64,000 bases of DNA from Craterostigma plantagineum. Its lineage: Eukaryota; Streptophyta; Magnoliopsida; Lamiales; Linderniaceae. Location: assembly GCA_027422505.1 (NCBI GenBank), contig JAPQWV010000753.1:62001-126000 (forward strand), in the 5' to 3' direction. The notes beneath the pieces were generated by a model, which worked only from the letters and a program-made list of their open reading frames with translations, made no database searches and was not told the origin of the DNA. Positions within the stretch are counted from its first letter, which is position 1, and every line of letters starts with the position of its first letter. Both the position numbers and the translations under genes were made by a program. This document shows, piece after piece, positions 34,062-46,254 of this stretch.

Positions 34062-34280
34062 TCTGAAAGAAAGTGAAGTTTTTTGGTTCGCTAAAGTGAG
34101 ATCTGTGGTGCAGATCATGGAGAATGTAATTAATTAGCTGGTTGTGTGTAATCCGTCATAATATATATTAAAATGGAAGTGTCATGCCCCTTCAATTTTG
34201 TGATTCAAATTGCTTACACTTTTCTTATTATATTTTTAGCGGGTATAAAATTAACTCTTTAGATGGAACTAGGTTCAGAT
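34062..34280 (+). other. ELIP1 3' UTR and downstream flank
   Basis: Conserved in all three units: stop codon, about 60 bp, then the repeat start at 34118, up to the MITE. A polyadenylation site cannot be fixed from sequence. Confidence 0.6.
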
Positions 34281-34793
34281 CAGAGCTGTCAAACGGGCCC
34301 GCGGCCCCCGCCCGCCCCGTCCAAGTTGCGGGGCGGGCATTTTTTAGGCCCGCCTGAGGGGCGGGCGCGGGCAATGCCCCTGCGGGCGCGGGCAAGCCCG
34401 TCGAAAAATTAAATATTATATTTTATTTTAAAATATAAGATTTATAAATAAATTATGATGATTTTTATATTTTTAGCTATAATTGGTAATTGATAACATA
34501 AATAAATTAAAATTAAAAAAGTGTATAAAAGTTAGATATTTTTTCCAACTTAAATCTTTATTTTTGTTTATTTTTTACTATTTAATATTATTTTTTTCCT
34601 ATTTTTGTTATTTCTCTATTTTTTCTTACTTTTTTTTGAATTGGCGGGCTAAGCCCGCCAAGCCCGCTACCCGCCCGCAGGCAGGGCGGGCCTTAAATTT
34701 CCAGGCCCGCCAGGAGGCGGGCTTACCCGCGCCCGCCCCGCCACTGGCGGGTTACGGGCTGGCCCGCCCCGCTGGCCCGTTGTGACAGTACTA
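34281..34793. mobile_element. hAT-type MITE, complete (unit B)
   Basis: 513 bp. The terminal inverted repeats read CAGAGCTGTCAAACGGGCC on the left and, reversed, TAGTACTGTCACAACGGGCC on the right. The flanks GTTCAGAT and GTTTAGAC form a degenerate 8-bp target duplication (unit A keeps GTTCAGAC). It has no coding capacity: the T-rich middle gives only low-complexity frames. Confidence 0.78.
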
Positions 34794-35773
34794 GTTTAGA
34801 CCCGTGCTATGCACGGGTTGTAGGAGTAGACATGCCCAACCGCCGGTTAACCATAATCGGCGGTTGGCGGTTAGCCGCCCCGGTTGCCGGTTAGACTAAC
34901 CGGCGGTTTCAACCGCCGGTTGCGGTTAACTGGCGGTCACAACCGTCGTTTTTTTTTTTAAAATACCTTATGTGTTTGAATAAAGTTTGATTTAGTATAT
35001 TATTTATTGATCGAATCAATTATGTTCGACATGTACTATATTTTACAAGACACTCGAAAAAAATCTACATTTTACAATGAACTTGTAGTACAAAATTTTA
35101 ATAACCAACTAAAATACAATACATAAACGTAAATTAAATCAGTCTCCGTCCGGGACTTCGTCCGAGAAAGGCTCCAGCAAGTACAGACGCCGAACTCCCA
35201 AGCGAAAGTTACCTAACGCGCCGACGCCTGAACTTGTTGAAGCCCATCACGGACGATTCTTCGATTTTTCGGGCTTCCGCAAGTGTAGGCGGAGAAAGCA
35301 GCGAATGATCTCTGGAGCTTTAACTAATCAAACTACCAATTATGGTCCGTCAAAGCATCCGGAGATCACACGTTGCTAACTTACTTGCACTTATCGAAAC
35401 CCCTCTTCTTCGTAATCTTCTTCCCTATGAAAAAATGCATAAAATGAGTTACATTAGAAGTTTAATTTTAAAAGAGGAACAAGAAGCAACTATAGAAAAT
35501 TTACTTATATTTTTCGGGCTTCGTCGTGACTTGTCGTAATAGGCTTGTTCAAATCAATTAGTACCTGAAAATAACAATTCATATTTAGCCATATAACATA
35601 GTAAACATTTGTACGCAAAAAAAATATAAGAGTTGGATACTTATCTTTTTCGGGTTCATCGTCGTACTAGGCTTGTTCAAATAAATTAGTACCTGAAAAT
35701 AACAATTCATTAGTTAGCAATATAAGCATAATAAATATTTGTACGCAAAAAAAAAATTATAAGAGTTGGATAC

Positions 35774-37984
35774 TTATCTTTTTCGGGCTTGTTTTTTTGA
35801 TGTGGAGTCCACGCCTCGCTGAATGCCTCTAATAATCCTCGCCGTCGCCGCCGCCGTTACCGCTTGCGTGCGATACTCGGCTCGAGATCCAATCGTCGAG
35901 AAGACATTGGTACTCGAGGTTGTCGACACTCAAGTTCGAACGCTTCTCGCTCAAGGTCAAACCGCCATGCTAAAAGGCATGCTCCACCGCGACGGTCGAG
36001 ATCGGGACGGCAAGGTCTCCCGAGCGATCCTTGCCAACGTTGGATACGTTGGCGACACCCTCGACCACCATCTAAGGACGTTGAACTCATCTCATCCTCG
36101 AACTCGAAAGTCGTCGACATAAAGTTATCGAGTTATATGTAGGGGTTTTGGGAGGACTTGGACGCTTGTTTGTGTTGAGGATGTCGTAGTAGTCAGCTAA
36201 TCGTGAAGATCGACTACTAGTAGAACTAGATTGACGCGCCCCGATCCCGATTGAGACGAGTCGTGGCCAAATTCGGGCTTATACTCTTTAAAGAGCCATG
36301 CGCTCGATCGAGTACGCTCTGCCAATAAATGCTATCGACTACCCTGCCCAACGATACCTCGTATAGTAGCATTCTAGTAGTCTACTCGTACCCTCAAACG
36401 CCATCTTGGATCCAATATCTTCGCTATAATGAAGATATCGGTAACTCAAAAAAATATTTGAGCCACTTGGTAGTCATGTTTCCCAACGGCCTCGCCGACT
36501 ACTAGATCAAACCGAAGCCCGTCGAGTATAATTGTGACTTTAACGCAATGATCTAACACAAGTATGGAAGTCGGGTAATATGACCCGACATCGCCTCGGT
36601 GGCGTCATGAAATACTGGAAGTATCTCACATAAACTGTTGCACGCATCCCATCTCTGGAACTAAAAATGTACGGCAACACTCTATTTTCGGCAAAGAGAT
36701 TGCACAGCTGTGTCTGATATTCCATCGAACTGTACAACAACTTGTAGGGGAATTCCACCTGGGGGTACGTCTAAACTAAACTTCGTGGCCGGGTACATCC
36801 TCTCTAGCGCAGAAGAGACAGAAACGCTTCCACTTCTTCCACAAAGACGGGTTGCTGTCGCATCAGGTAGGAGATTACGTAGCGTATAGGCTGCACCTGC
36901 TCCTTTAAACTAACCAGCACGTCTTGCACACAAAGGTTAAGTATGTGGCAACGCACGTGGGAAAACCCGTCCTCCGATGACGGCTGGACAATACTCCTTC
37001 AACCGTTCAATGCTCATGTTGTTTGCGCTCGCATTTCGAACGATGCTGAAAGACTTTGTTGACTATTCTATACTCTGATAAGATCGTCTAAGCTTGATCG
37101 CAATGTTTTGCACCGTGTGCGCTTCATCGACTCCCTATATGCGATCAAGCGCTTTTGTTCATCCACGAATCATCGACCCACTGGCATGTCACGCCCATGT
37201 ACGATGAACGTGCCAATGATCGCTCTATATATCAGAGCAAAATCGACACATTAGTTCTAAACTACCTAATAAAAGCTACTAAGTCGCGCTTAAGCGCGAT
37301 TACTGTTTTCCTAGTATCCCGCGTCAGGGTGCTCCTCGAAACCTTTTTCGCCTGAGGGTTGTATGCGGTTTGATCCAATGCTCGTAGATCGGATCATCGG
37401 CAAATCAAAATGGTAGGTGCCTCGCGGCTATGAACTTGGCAAGCTCCCATAGCGAAACGTTCTCATTGTAATGAAACAACGACGTTGCACTTCCGCTCCC
37501 GCTCGAGGTCCCGATGCGGACGAGTCCGTTCCGCGAACATTTGGTTGGTTTGGACTATAACTAACTTAGTCGGGTGTTTCGAACGGAGACGAGAAGTCAT
37601 CGACCCATATTCACCCCCTTTCTAAAAACTATATTCCCTACCACAGTAGTTAGAAATAGCTTTAAATTGGTTATTTATACTAGTAGGTACCTTCTTAAAG
37701 TGTACCGCGAAGATGCCCGACTGTAGCCGCCGCCCGGCGGCGTCGGTTTGCGTCGGCGCTTCCTCCTCCGCCTCCGTATGTTGCGGGCATGCGAGCTTGC
37801 TCCCGGCGACGGTTTCGAACCCGGCCGCGTCCTCGTTCAAGTCGTCGCCTAGCACGCCGGCGAGATCCAACAACTCGTTCGGGTCGTATTGTTAGTAGTC
37901 ATCTTGCGATGAACGACCAACGACTTGCTTCCCTTTGCTGGCCCTCGATGCACGAGAACCACGTCAGCCACCACCACGATCCAT
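35774..37984 (-). pseudogene. hAT transposase remnant (unit B)
   Basis: Same gene remnant as at 1399-3670, more broken. The PTRWNSTYKLL block is damaged by single-base losses near 36750-36775, where the translation now reads EFPYKLLYSS. The dimerisation region near 36100 is out of frame after a short stretch, and about 70 bp are missing near 35866. The N-terminal stops are shared with unit A, so inactivation preceded the segmental duplication. Confidence 0.82.
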
Positions 37985-38396
37985 CGTAAATACTCTACAC
38001 ACAGGTACGAAAAATATGGTAAGATAAAAAACAGAAAGCGGCCAAAAAAAGATACCAAGCGACGGGGCGAAACGTCGGCGCGGGCGGCGGGTGGCGGCGG
38101 CGCGTGGCGGTGCGTGGGAGGCGGCGAGCGGCGACTGGCGCAGGGCAGCGGCTGGCGGCGTGGAGGCGGCGGTGGTCGGCGGCGGTGCAGGTAGCCACGG
38201 GCGGCGGTCGGCGCGCGTGGGACGCGTGGCGGAGGATCGGCGAGGGTGGTGTGGTGGCGGCGAGACCGGATCCGGATGGGAGGTGGGGGCGTGGTGGGGG
38301 CTGGCGGAGGGTCGGCGAGGAGGTGGTGGTGGCGTGGGCTGGGCGGCGGCGGCAGAAGGGTGGCACGGTAGTGGTGGTGTGGTGGGTGAAGGAGGT

Positions 38397-38399
<3 letters not shown>

Positions 38400-38436
<37 letters not shown>

Positions 38437-38450
38437 AGAGAGAGAGAGAG
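38400..38450. repeat. (GA)n microsatellite in hAT element (unit B)
   Basis: Counterpart of the tract at 4085, shorter and interrupted by an AAGAGG stretch. Confidence 0.93.
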
Positions 38451-38819
38451 TGAGTAGAGAGAGAGATTAAGAGATAGAGAAGTGGTGTCTGTGTTGGGGG
38501 GGGGGGATTTAAAGAAGGCTTTTTTTAGCCGTTGTAACTGGCGGTTTGTCAGTGTAATCGGCAGTTAACCCGGTTAACAGCCGGTTACAACGGCTAATTC
38601 TTTTTTTAAAAAAAAACTAACGGCGGCCAAATTCAAAATTTGAATTTTAATTTTTTTTAAATATGTAAATCGCCGGTTTAACCGCCTAACCGACGGTTGG
38701 CGGTTGGTCAAATAGACCAACCGCCCCGTAACCGGCCATTTACGGTTGCCGGTTACGATTGTTGGCAACGGCGGTTTGACGGTTCAGCCGCCGGTTACGG
38801 TTGATTTTGGGCATGTCTA

Positions 38820-39485
38820 GTTAGTGTCAATTAAAAGGAAAACAACAACGTATTTTGAATGTATATGTGTATATATAACATATGTGTTCATTGTTGTATA
38901 TCACTCTTCGTTAGCTAGCTATTTAGTTAATTAAATCATTTTCTTTAATATCGCTAATGCGACTGCAAAGAGAGTGCACGGGTAGATACAGAGCGTGCAT
39001 TTATACGAAGGGAATACACCGTATTTGAATGTATATGTGTATACATAAGGATACGATTACTGTTGTCTTCAGTAAATTAGCAGTTAATAGCCGTGCAGTC
39101 TTACAATCTTTCATTGTTTAAGTCGTGTATTCAAATAACGATATATAAGACTGCTTCAGTGTTCAATAATATAATTTAACTATATTAATGTATCATTTCT
39201 CTTGTTGTTTATATCATAGGGGTAAATCATTTATTTAGCTGTAAGAAAGAGCAAAATATATGAAACATAAGTACAGGGAGGCAGATATTCTTCGATCATA
39301 TACCATTCTCAATAAGATCTATGGTCAAATAGTGGACTATTTTGTTGAACTTAATGCTTAAACTATGCACAACCTTGTTGTTTTATACATGTTCTTCTTT
39401 TATGCCTAAAATCTTAACTTATGCAAGAAATATAATTTGGGTACACGGAACATACAGTGACATGTGAAATCTGGTCTTGGACGCA
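38820..39485. other. Non-coding stretch between hAT element and solo LTR (unit B)
   Basis: Copy of 4633-5302; nothing coding recognised. Confidence 0.6.
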
Positions 39486-39490
39486 GTTAT

Positions 39491-41645
39491 TGTTAGGGAT
39501 GTGCCCTCGGAATGCCATTCGAGGATGTAATGAATAGGGCATGTATTTAATAATCGATGTATTATTCGCTATGTAATTGAATAATGTATTCTTATACTAT
39601 GAATGGAATTTATATTTATTATTTATTCTTTGAAAGGCATATTATTTATTTACCTATTAAGTCTTACTAGGCATCCGGTGAGACGGTAAAGAAATAAATC
39701 CCATATATCGTGAGTTTAGTCACTGATTCTCATGGGATGAGAGAGGGTCACCGGTGAGCTATTATTCTCCGATATTAAATTAGTCCATAAGTCTTAGACC
39801 TTAGTAGGGTGACTGAGCGTCAATTACGACTTATTTGTTGACGACTCTTATATGGTTGTGCCAATCATTCGCTTGGGAAGCGGGAGGTCGTAACATTGGC
39901 ATAAGTTGAATCAGGGGATTGACTTGTACTTGGACACGACTCGCAATCGACGATCACATGGACCTTATCGTTACTCTGGGTAGCATCAATGATCGATCTA
40001 TTGACTATAGTAGTGTGCGTGGACCTTAGACCGAAGGGTCTTTGATGCAGTTGACTTTGGGGTCTTGATTTGTCACTAGTATGCGCCCATCTTGTTGGGG
40101 ACGAACATGGGTCGGCAGCGACATGCGGTCTTGACAACAAAGGATAACTGCCGTGCTTAGACTATCGTGAGGGATTCACTGTCTCGTTAGTAACCGAGAT
40201 ATATGTCCTATGTATATTCGGGGACGGGAAATTACAAAGTCTTCGGCCGAAGCTATAAACTGACTCACGTGGGACATGGGGAGCAATTTAGTAATTTCGT
40301 CAGTCACGAATTAGTCATAGAGTCGAGTCTAGTGAGTTTGACGTAACCATGACTCTCACTGGAACGTGACATTTGTGAAGGGTCTATACGTACGATGATA
40401 ATCGATAGTCGGTTCGTAGATCGAAGATCGTGCTCAACACGGGATCTATTCGGTACCGCGAGATTGGCTAGGCGCTTACCGAATCCTTGGATTCCTCCCT
40501 TGCCGGTTGAGACGAACCAAGAGAGTCGGGCTAAAAAATGATCACTGTGATAGTGCCTAATTATTATGAGATGTAAATAGATTTAACAGTCTTAGAGATG
40601 TTAATAAAATGTTGAATACAAGTTTAGAAAACTGTATTTATATGGATGTAAATTCACGGAACAAAGTGATGAAGAATGAGGCGTAAATAGGGTTCACAAC
40701 GATGAGCGAGGCTCGTCACAGTCGTGAAGCCTTTATGCAAAGTTTATTTGCTTAAAAAATTCATATCTCACAATCTAGACCTCGGATTGAGAATTCCTTT
40801 AGTCAGAATTAATATTGGTGAGTCTTTTAACTACGGTTAAAATTTCAGGGCAATCGAATATCGTTTACCCCTCGATCGGATCGAAATACGAAACTGCCGC
40901 AAAGCTGTCAGGGCAGTCACGGCCGTGACAACCTTTGCATGTGGCCGTGACACATGGCAGCGAGCTCGTTTTCTGCCCAGACAGTGTCACGGCCGTGACA
41001 GACTTGACCCAGGCTATGACCGACAGTTTTTGTTCAAATTTGAGCCAAATCAAATCCAATTTTGTTCCTTGTTCTTTTGTTAGACTTGTGGGACAATGTC
41101 TAGTCATTAGATGACATAAATCAAAAGAATCAAACAAGAAATGAGTCATGTAGGACATGATCTCATTTAATTAAGGTTAAAATCATTTTCAATGTTGAAA
41201 ATGGAATTTTATGATTAGGCTTTGAGCTAATTTCGTCCATATGAGAATTCCATGCATTCTCACACTAAAAATTTGAGTTTAGAGAGTGGTGAGAGCTCCT
41301 TAGGTTGTCTTAGAGAAAACCCTAAGTGTGTTTGAGTTTCTAGTAAATCAAACACACTAAAACACATCTTTACAAAACATTCTTTACTTCCTCTAGCCAT
41401 CATTGGGGAGGTGAAGTTGTGGTACGTCATGGGATCGGCGTGACTCTCTTCGGCACAGTTCGTGAGCTACGGGAGCTAAGGATCTTCGCAACGAGGGTAA
41501 GATCTCTATTCCTTTATCTGTGTCATACATGAGTTTTCTTTATTTAACCGAGTATCCTAGGGAAAACCGTAAGGGGAACCCGGGAAAATTTTTAAATTCC
41601 GCTACGTCCGGGGCGAGGCCTCGGGTCACCCGGGGTTTCCCAACA
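39491..41645. mobile_element. Solo LTR (unit B)
   Basis: Same insertion as at 5308, with TGTTAGGG...CCCAACA ends and GTTAT on both sides (39486-39490 and 41646-41650). The identical target duplication shows the solo LTR formed before the unit was duplicated. Confidence 0.9.
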
Positions 41646-41650
41646 GTTAT

Positions 41651-42210
41651 CACCACTGCATACCATAAACACGTATAAATGGATTCGAGAACATTGTATG
41701 ATTTATCTCAGAAATTTCGTACCTGTTTCGCTGTCGGATTTATTGTAGGCTTTGTAGAGTTATTTTTTGCGTGGTTTGGTTTTGGACGACTGTAATTACA
41801 TATCCTTTCATTTGAAATTGCCATTAATTTAGGGTTAGCATTTTGTTTCGACGTCTGTTACTAAATTAGTCGTTTATTTAATGGATATGTTCTAATTTGC
41901 ACGACGTTAGTCGTGTTATTAAAGGATATATCATATTTTACCTGACTGTTAATGTATCAGTCGTGTATTTCATAGTTTTCTCATAAAAGAAGTTACGAAA
42001 CCTTTCCATGGAAATTTCAAACGATATAAGTTTGCCAACTTATCCAGAATTTAGGTATGTAAAATTTGTAAGACTGCGTAAGAATGCTAACATGTCTTTA
42101 GAATTATAAGACTGCAACAGTGTAAATAGAAATGTACGGAGGTAAGCCCTAGAAACGTAAGCTTGCAATACGGTAAGACTGAGGGTGTTAGACTGATTGG
42201 TCTTTATTCA
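41651..42210. other. Non-coding stretch after solo LTR (unit B)
   Basis: Copy of 7463-8022; nothing coding seen. Confidence 0.6.
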
Positions 42211-42460
42211 CTACTCTTTGAGAATACGGTACCCGATCTTGTAAGAAACAAATGCATCGATACATACATACCCGAGCTGAGCGTGGCTAAGAACTCTATT
42301 CTCCCAATTGCTCTTAGTCACGTGTTTGGGCTTACTCATCACCATGCCACAAAGCACCCAAGCTAGTTCTTTCATTCCCGCTCCTCGGAAATACCCTTGA
42401 GACCAACGTGCCTTCGCGACAGATGCCACGAAATTCCCGCTGTTAAACAACGCGTTGTGC
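42211..42460 (-). pseudogene. Werner-like exonuclease fragment, cut at the unit B junction
   Basis: Longest open version of this fragment: a continuous frame covers NALFNSGNFV, ARWSQGYFRGAGMKELAWVL, MSKPKHVTKSNWENRVLSHA and YVCIDAFVSYKIGYRILKE. At its 5' side the gene is replaced within TGTGC (42456-42460) by the fold-back Mutator-like element, the breakpoint that distinguishes unit B. It is not functional as it stands. Confidence 0.75.
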
Positions 42461-42891
42461 ACGGGCCGAACTGAAATTTCGGCCAGGCCTGTGCGGGCCG
42501 AGCTGAAATTTTGGCTGGGCCAGTTCTGGCCGAACTGAGATTTTGTCCGGGCCTGTGCGGGCCGAACTGAGATTTCGACCGGGCCTGTGCGGGCCGAACA
42601 GTATTTTCAGCCAGGCAGTGTCCGGGCCGAAAAATTTCGTTCGGCCCACGCACTGCAGGGCCGAAAATATCGATCGGTCGGTCCGAAAATGTTAAATCGA
42701 TTTTTTTTCCGTATCGATCGGTCGTTCGAATTTATTTGTGTATGTAGTTTTCAGTATTTCGTACCGGAATTATATATTTAGTTAGTGTTTTCTTTTTAAA
42801 TTAATTTAAATATCATAAGGGCAAAAACGTCTTTTTCAAGCCCTTTAGGGGGCGGTAACAAGTAAAAAGGGGGCGGTGAATAGTAATTCCC
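42456..42891. mobile_element. Right-arm remnant of the fold-back element (unit B)
   Basis: Matches 28438-28872 and ends at the same tip followed by ATTCGAAAA (42892-42900). The left arm and centre are gone, removed by the deletion that created unit B. Confidence 0.87.
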
Positions 42892-42900
42892 ATTCGAAAA

Positions 42901-43340
42901 TCATATCTTTGAGATATTCTTGGGATTTTTGATTCTAGCTTAGTATAAATAGGCAGCCCTATTTCATAGTTTGGGTGAGAACTTTCGTGCTCCATATGAG
43001 CGACTTCGTCCATCACAAGGCACAAAAAACATGCACCAAACGCACACACTTTTCTCCCACGCGACAGATCAATTCTGTTTAGCCATCTTTACAGAAACTG
43101 ATATCGTGGTACACTGCGAGGCCGGCGTGACGATCTAGTGCCATTCACCACCATCGACGTAGTCTTGAAGAAAAGGACGAGGAGCTGCCACTCGCTTCAA
43201 CTGGTAATTCTCTACGGGTTTGACCAGCCCTATTACGTGTCTATGTGTTACTCTGATCCGAGCTACGAGGGCAATCGGAGAACCCGGAAACTTTTTGTTC
43301 CGGGACGTGGCATCTCCGGGAGACACGGGGTTACCCAACA
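42901..43340. mobile_element. 3' remnant of the second solo LTR (unit B)
   Basis: Matches 28882-29320, ends TTACCCAACA, and is followed by GGTTC as in unit A. Frames inside (for example 43138-43353) are LTR sequence, not genes. Confidence 0.82.
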
Positions 43341-43345
43341 GGTTC

Positions 43346-43475
43346 TCCGTTAGTGCCTTGAACCTTTTGAGCTTCAAGTTTACATCTCATGGTACATAAA
43401 GCCCGTACTGCAAGTGATCATCCGTAAAGGTAATGAAGTAATACAAATTACCTTTGAATTTTTTACACAAAAAGG
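43346..43475 (-). pseudogene. Copia integrase fragment beside the second solo LTR (unit B)
   Basis: Copy of 29326-29470. The frame here shows YYFITFTDDHLQYGLYVP, a stop, then DVNLKLKRFKALTEN. Confidence 0.6.
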
Positions 43476-43613
43476 CCGATAAACGCCGTATGATTAAACC
43501 TCCGTCTGTTTACTTTTGACATAGAATTATGAGTTATATATATCATTAGTTGATTAAACAAATGTAACACATTTACTCTCTAAGGCTAGTTGGAGCGACA
43601 CACCAGCGAACCT

Positions 43614-44247
43614 AGGGGTGTGCAACGATTTTAAAAAACCGCCAGCATCACACCGAACCACACGGTACACCACAATTAACCGTCTAAACAGCGGTGTAAT
43701 TTTATGTACTAATCTGCACCGTAATAATGGTTCGGTGTGGATTTTTGGTACGAATCGCCGGAACCAAACCGCACTACTAGTGCATTAATAATTTTTCGTA
43801 AATATTTAATTTTATTTTATGCTATTATATATTTAATATTTAGTTTATAAACTCCATTTTTTCGATTAATAAATATTTTTTAGGATACCCGAATATATTA
43901 GCGTTAAAATAGGTACGACTCAAATACTAAATAAAAATCGAGTAGCTATTTATCTTTCAAAGTTCAAATAAGCTCATAAGTTATGATTTGATATATTTCA
44001 ATATTTTGGTTCTAATATTGTAGTATGTCTTTGTTGATTTTTTGTTTTGCTTTTTAGGTAATAGGCGTACCATTCACTAAAATATATGTATTTTATTTCA
44101 ATAAGTTAGAAACCGGAAACCGCTAAACTGCACATGTGGTTTGATTTTTAAAAACTGCAGTTTAAGAATCTTTTCAAAAACAACATATTGCGGTTTGGTG
44201 TGGAATTGGCCAATAACCGTCCAAAACAGCACCACGCACAACCCAAC
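43614..44247. mobile_element. hAT-type MITE with 8-bp duplication GCGAACCT (unit B)
   Basis: Same insertion as at 29593, with GCGAACCT at 43606-43613 and 44248-44255. Confidence 0.8.
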
Positions 44248-44255
44248 GCGAACCT

Positions 44256-44602
44256 AAGAGCCACGTGCACGTGGAATGTTAGTAGCGCAGTTTGCAGTTC
44301 TGAGGATTTTAGACTTTAGAGTCGTCGGTGATGTGGCCGTAGGACTGATCTCTAAATGAGCCATGTGATGGCATCTAGCGCTTTGGCAATGTACTTCGCA
44401 CGGACAACGAGTTAAACACGTACATTGACTTACAATTTGGTTCTTATACAAAGTCATTCTGAAATGCACACTCTAGCATCAATTTATTCATGTAGATGTA
44501 TTATAAGACCATTTATTCAAACAGATGTAGTATGTGTTATGAGTATCCTCAAATTGTGTTTCTTGCCTTTCATGAAAATAATACTAATAGTTACGAGTGT
44601 CA
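44256..44602. other. Unassigned stretch next to Copia remnant (unit B)
   Basis: Copy of 30229-30589. Confidence 0.4.
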
Positions 44603-46254
44603 ACCTTTTCTTATCTTTTCGAGGAATTTAGCGAACGGACTTGGACATTGTCCGCTCTCATTATATTTCCATAATATTTGCCACCTTGGTCAGATCTAAT
44701 AATTTTCACCTTTCTGTCTAATTGTCGCTCTCGGTAATAAACACTTCTAATGCGTTTAGCGCGTGAGACTTTCATGTAATAAATAGACATAACCGTAACA
44801 TGAAAACTCACCAATAAAGGTGATGAAATACTTCTCTCCACCAAAAGATGGAACATCAAAAGGTCCGCAAATGTTAGTGTGTATAATTTCTAGGAGTTGC
44901 GTACCTCTTGTGGCTTTACCTTTATTTGTGTGTTTCGTGTTGTTTCCTTTAATGCAATCCACACATATACCGAGATCAGTAAATTTCAAGTCTGAAAGGA
45001 TTTCATTCTTTACGAGTCTTTGTATTCTACCTTTGGAAATGTGACCAATCGTTTATGCCACAAAATTTTCGTTCAATAATCCACCTTTCATGCCAACATT
45101 ATATCGCGATATCATAAGAGTCTTAGCGAAGTCCTGATCGAGGTTTAATTTGTATAATTCATCACGAAGCACACCGTAATCGTAAAAAATATTATTTTTA
45201 TATAAACTGAAACATCCATTACCAACTTAAACGTAAAACCAGCAGAATCAAATTTTGATAAAGAAACTAAGTTACGGGAAATAGAAGGAACATAAAAGGT
45301 CTGAAAAAGTCTAAATGATGCCCAATATTTAAAATTAAATCATAGTTCTGATTGGTTCAACTGATGCCTTGACTCGATTCCCCATGTGCGAAAACTTTCA
45401 TTTGGGCTTATGATTTGGGTCGTAAAGAATCCTTTCATCGTATTAGTAACGTGAATTGTATTGCCAGAATAAATCTACGAAGTATTACGAGCAACTTCAG
45501 TTAAGTTTGATTCAAAACATACGAGAGAATTAAGCATACCTTTTCTTTCAAATCATGCCTTACGTTAACAATCCTTCTTATGGTGTCCTGATTTTCCACA
45601 GAACCCACATCCATTACTCTTAAGTTCCTTCTTGTGGACTTTGGAAGAAGACGCATTAACTTTCAATGGTCCCTTTCCCTTTTCCTTCGACTTTCCAGTT
45701 TTCTTGCCAACTCATTGACGACCAATGAGATTAACAGAATGAGCTCCCTATTTGTTCAACCTCGCCTCCTCTTGAATCAATAAAGTCTACAGTTTTGTCA
45801 CATTCCATTTATCCTTAATTGTGTTATAGTTAATTTGGAATGGACCGTACTGAGGAGGTAAGGAGTTCATAATGAACGTCACAAGAAAACTCTCTTCCAC
45901 TTTCATTCCCATGGCTCCGAGTTTTGCCGCGTCGATCATTTCAGTAAGGTGCTCGTGCATTGTACGTGACCCATCAAATTTCATTGCTGTCAGCGTACCC
46001 ATCAGTGTCCCAGTCTTGACTTATCATTATCAGCAGTGTCAGAGTGGGCCATAATTTTGACATATTCCATAAATTCCTTAGCACTTTCAGTATTTTGGGT
46101 TGTTGATTTAATGCTCTCCGATACATCATTCACAGAAACATAAGGCTTAATCTGTTCGATCTTTCCAGTCATCATGGAATGCTCTTTGATCATCAGAGCT
46201 GTCATCAGTAATATCATCGGGCTTAGGATACAGTAATGCCGAATCAAGGTTCAT
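44603..46254 (-). pseudogene. Ty1/Copia retrotransposon gag-integrase remnant (unit B)
   Basis: Better copy of the remnant. Blocks: gag start (MNLDSALLYPKPDD at 46254), gag core (45787-46002), a CCHC zinc knuckle reading CGFCGKSGHHKKDC (about 45570-45611), pre-integrase/integrase CVDCIKGN, YFITFIGEFSCYGYVYLL and KIIRSDQGGKYYG (44611-44989). It ends before the rest of the integrase and has no reverse transcriptase. Several frameshifts. Confidence 0.85.

Larger units (their letters stand above)
1..34117 (+). repeat. Tandem segmental repeat unit A, ending with ELIP1
   Basis: Position 1 aligns with 34118 and 50147, inside the 3' flank of an ELIP gene. From there units A, B and C run nearly base for base through the MITE, hAT element, solo LTR and exonuclease fragment. 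Unit A is the longest (34.1 kb). It alone contains the receptor kinase, the second glucanase copy and the complete fold-back element. It has its own losses: about 275 bp near 568 and about 2 kb near 32740, both relative to unit B. Confidence 0.93.
34827..38819 (-). mobile_element. hAT transposon with both ends (unit B)
   Basis: About 4.0 kb with inverted ends TAGACATGCCCAACCGCC and, reversed from the right, TAGACATGCCCAAAATCAACC. Both subterminal regions are crowded with the CCGCCGGTTA / TAACCGGCGG motif, as expected for transposase-binding subterminal repeats in hAT elements. The transposase remnant runs on the minus strand (35774-37984). This copy has the most single-base indels and also lacks about 70 bp near the transposase C-terminal coding end. 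Confidence 0.85.
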
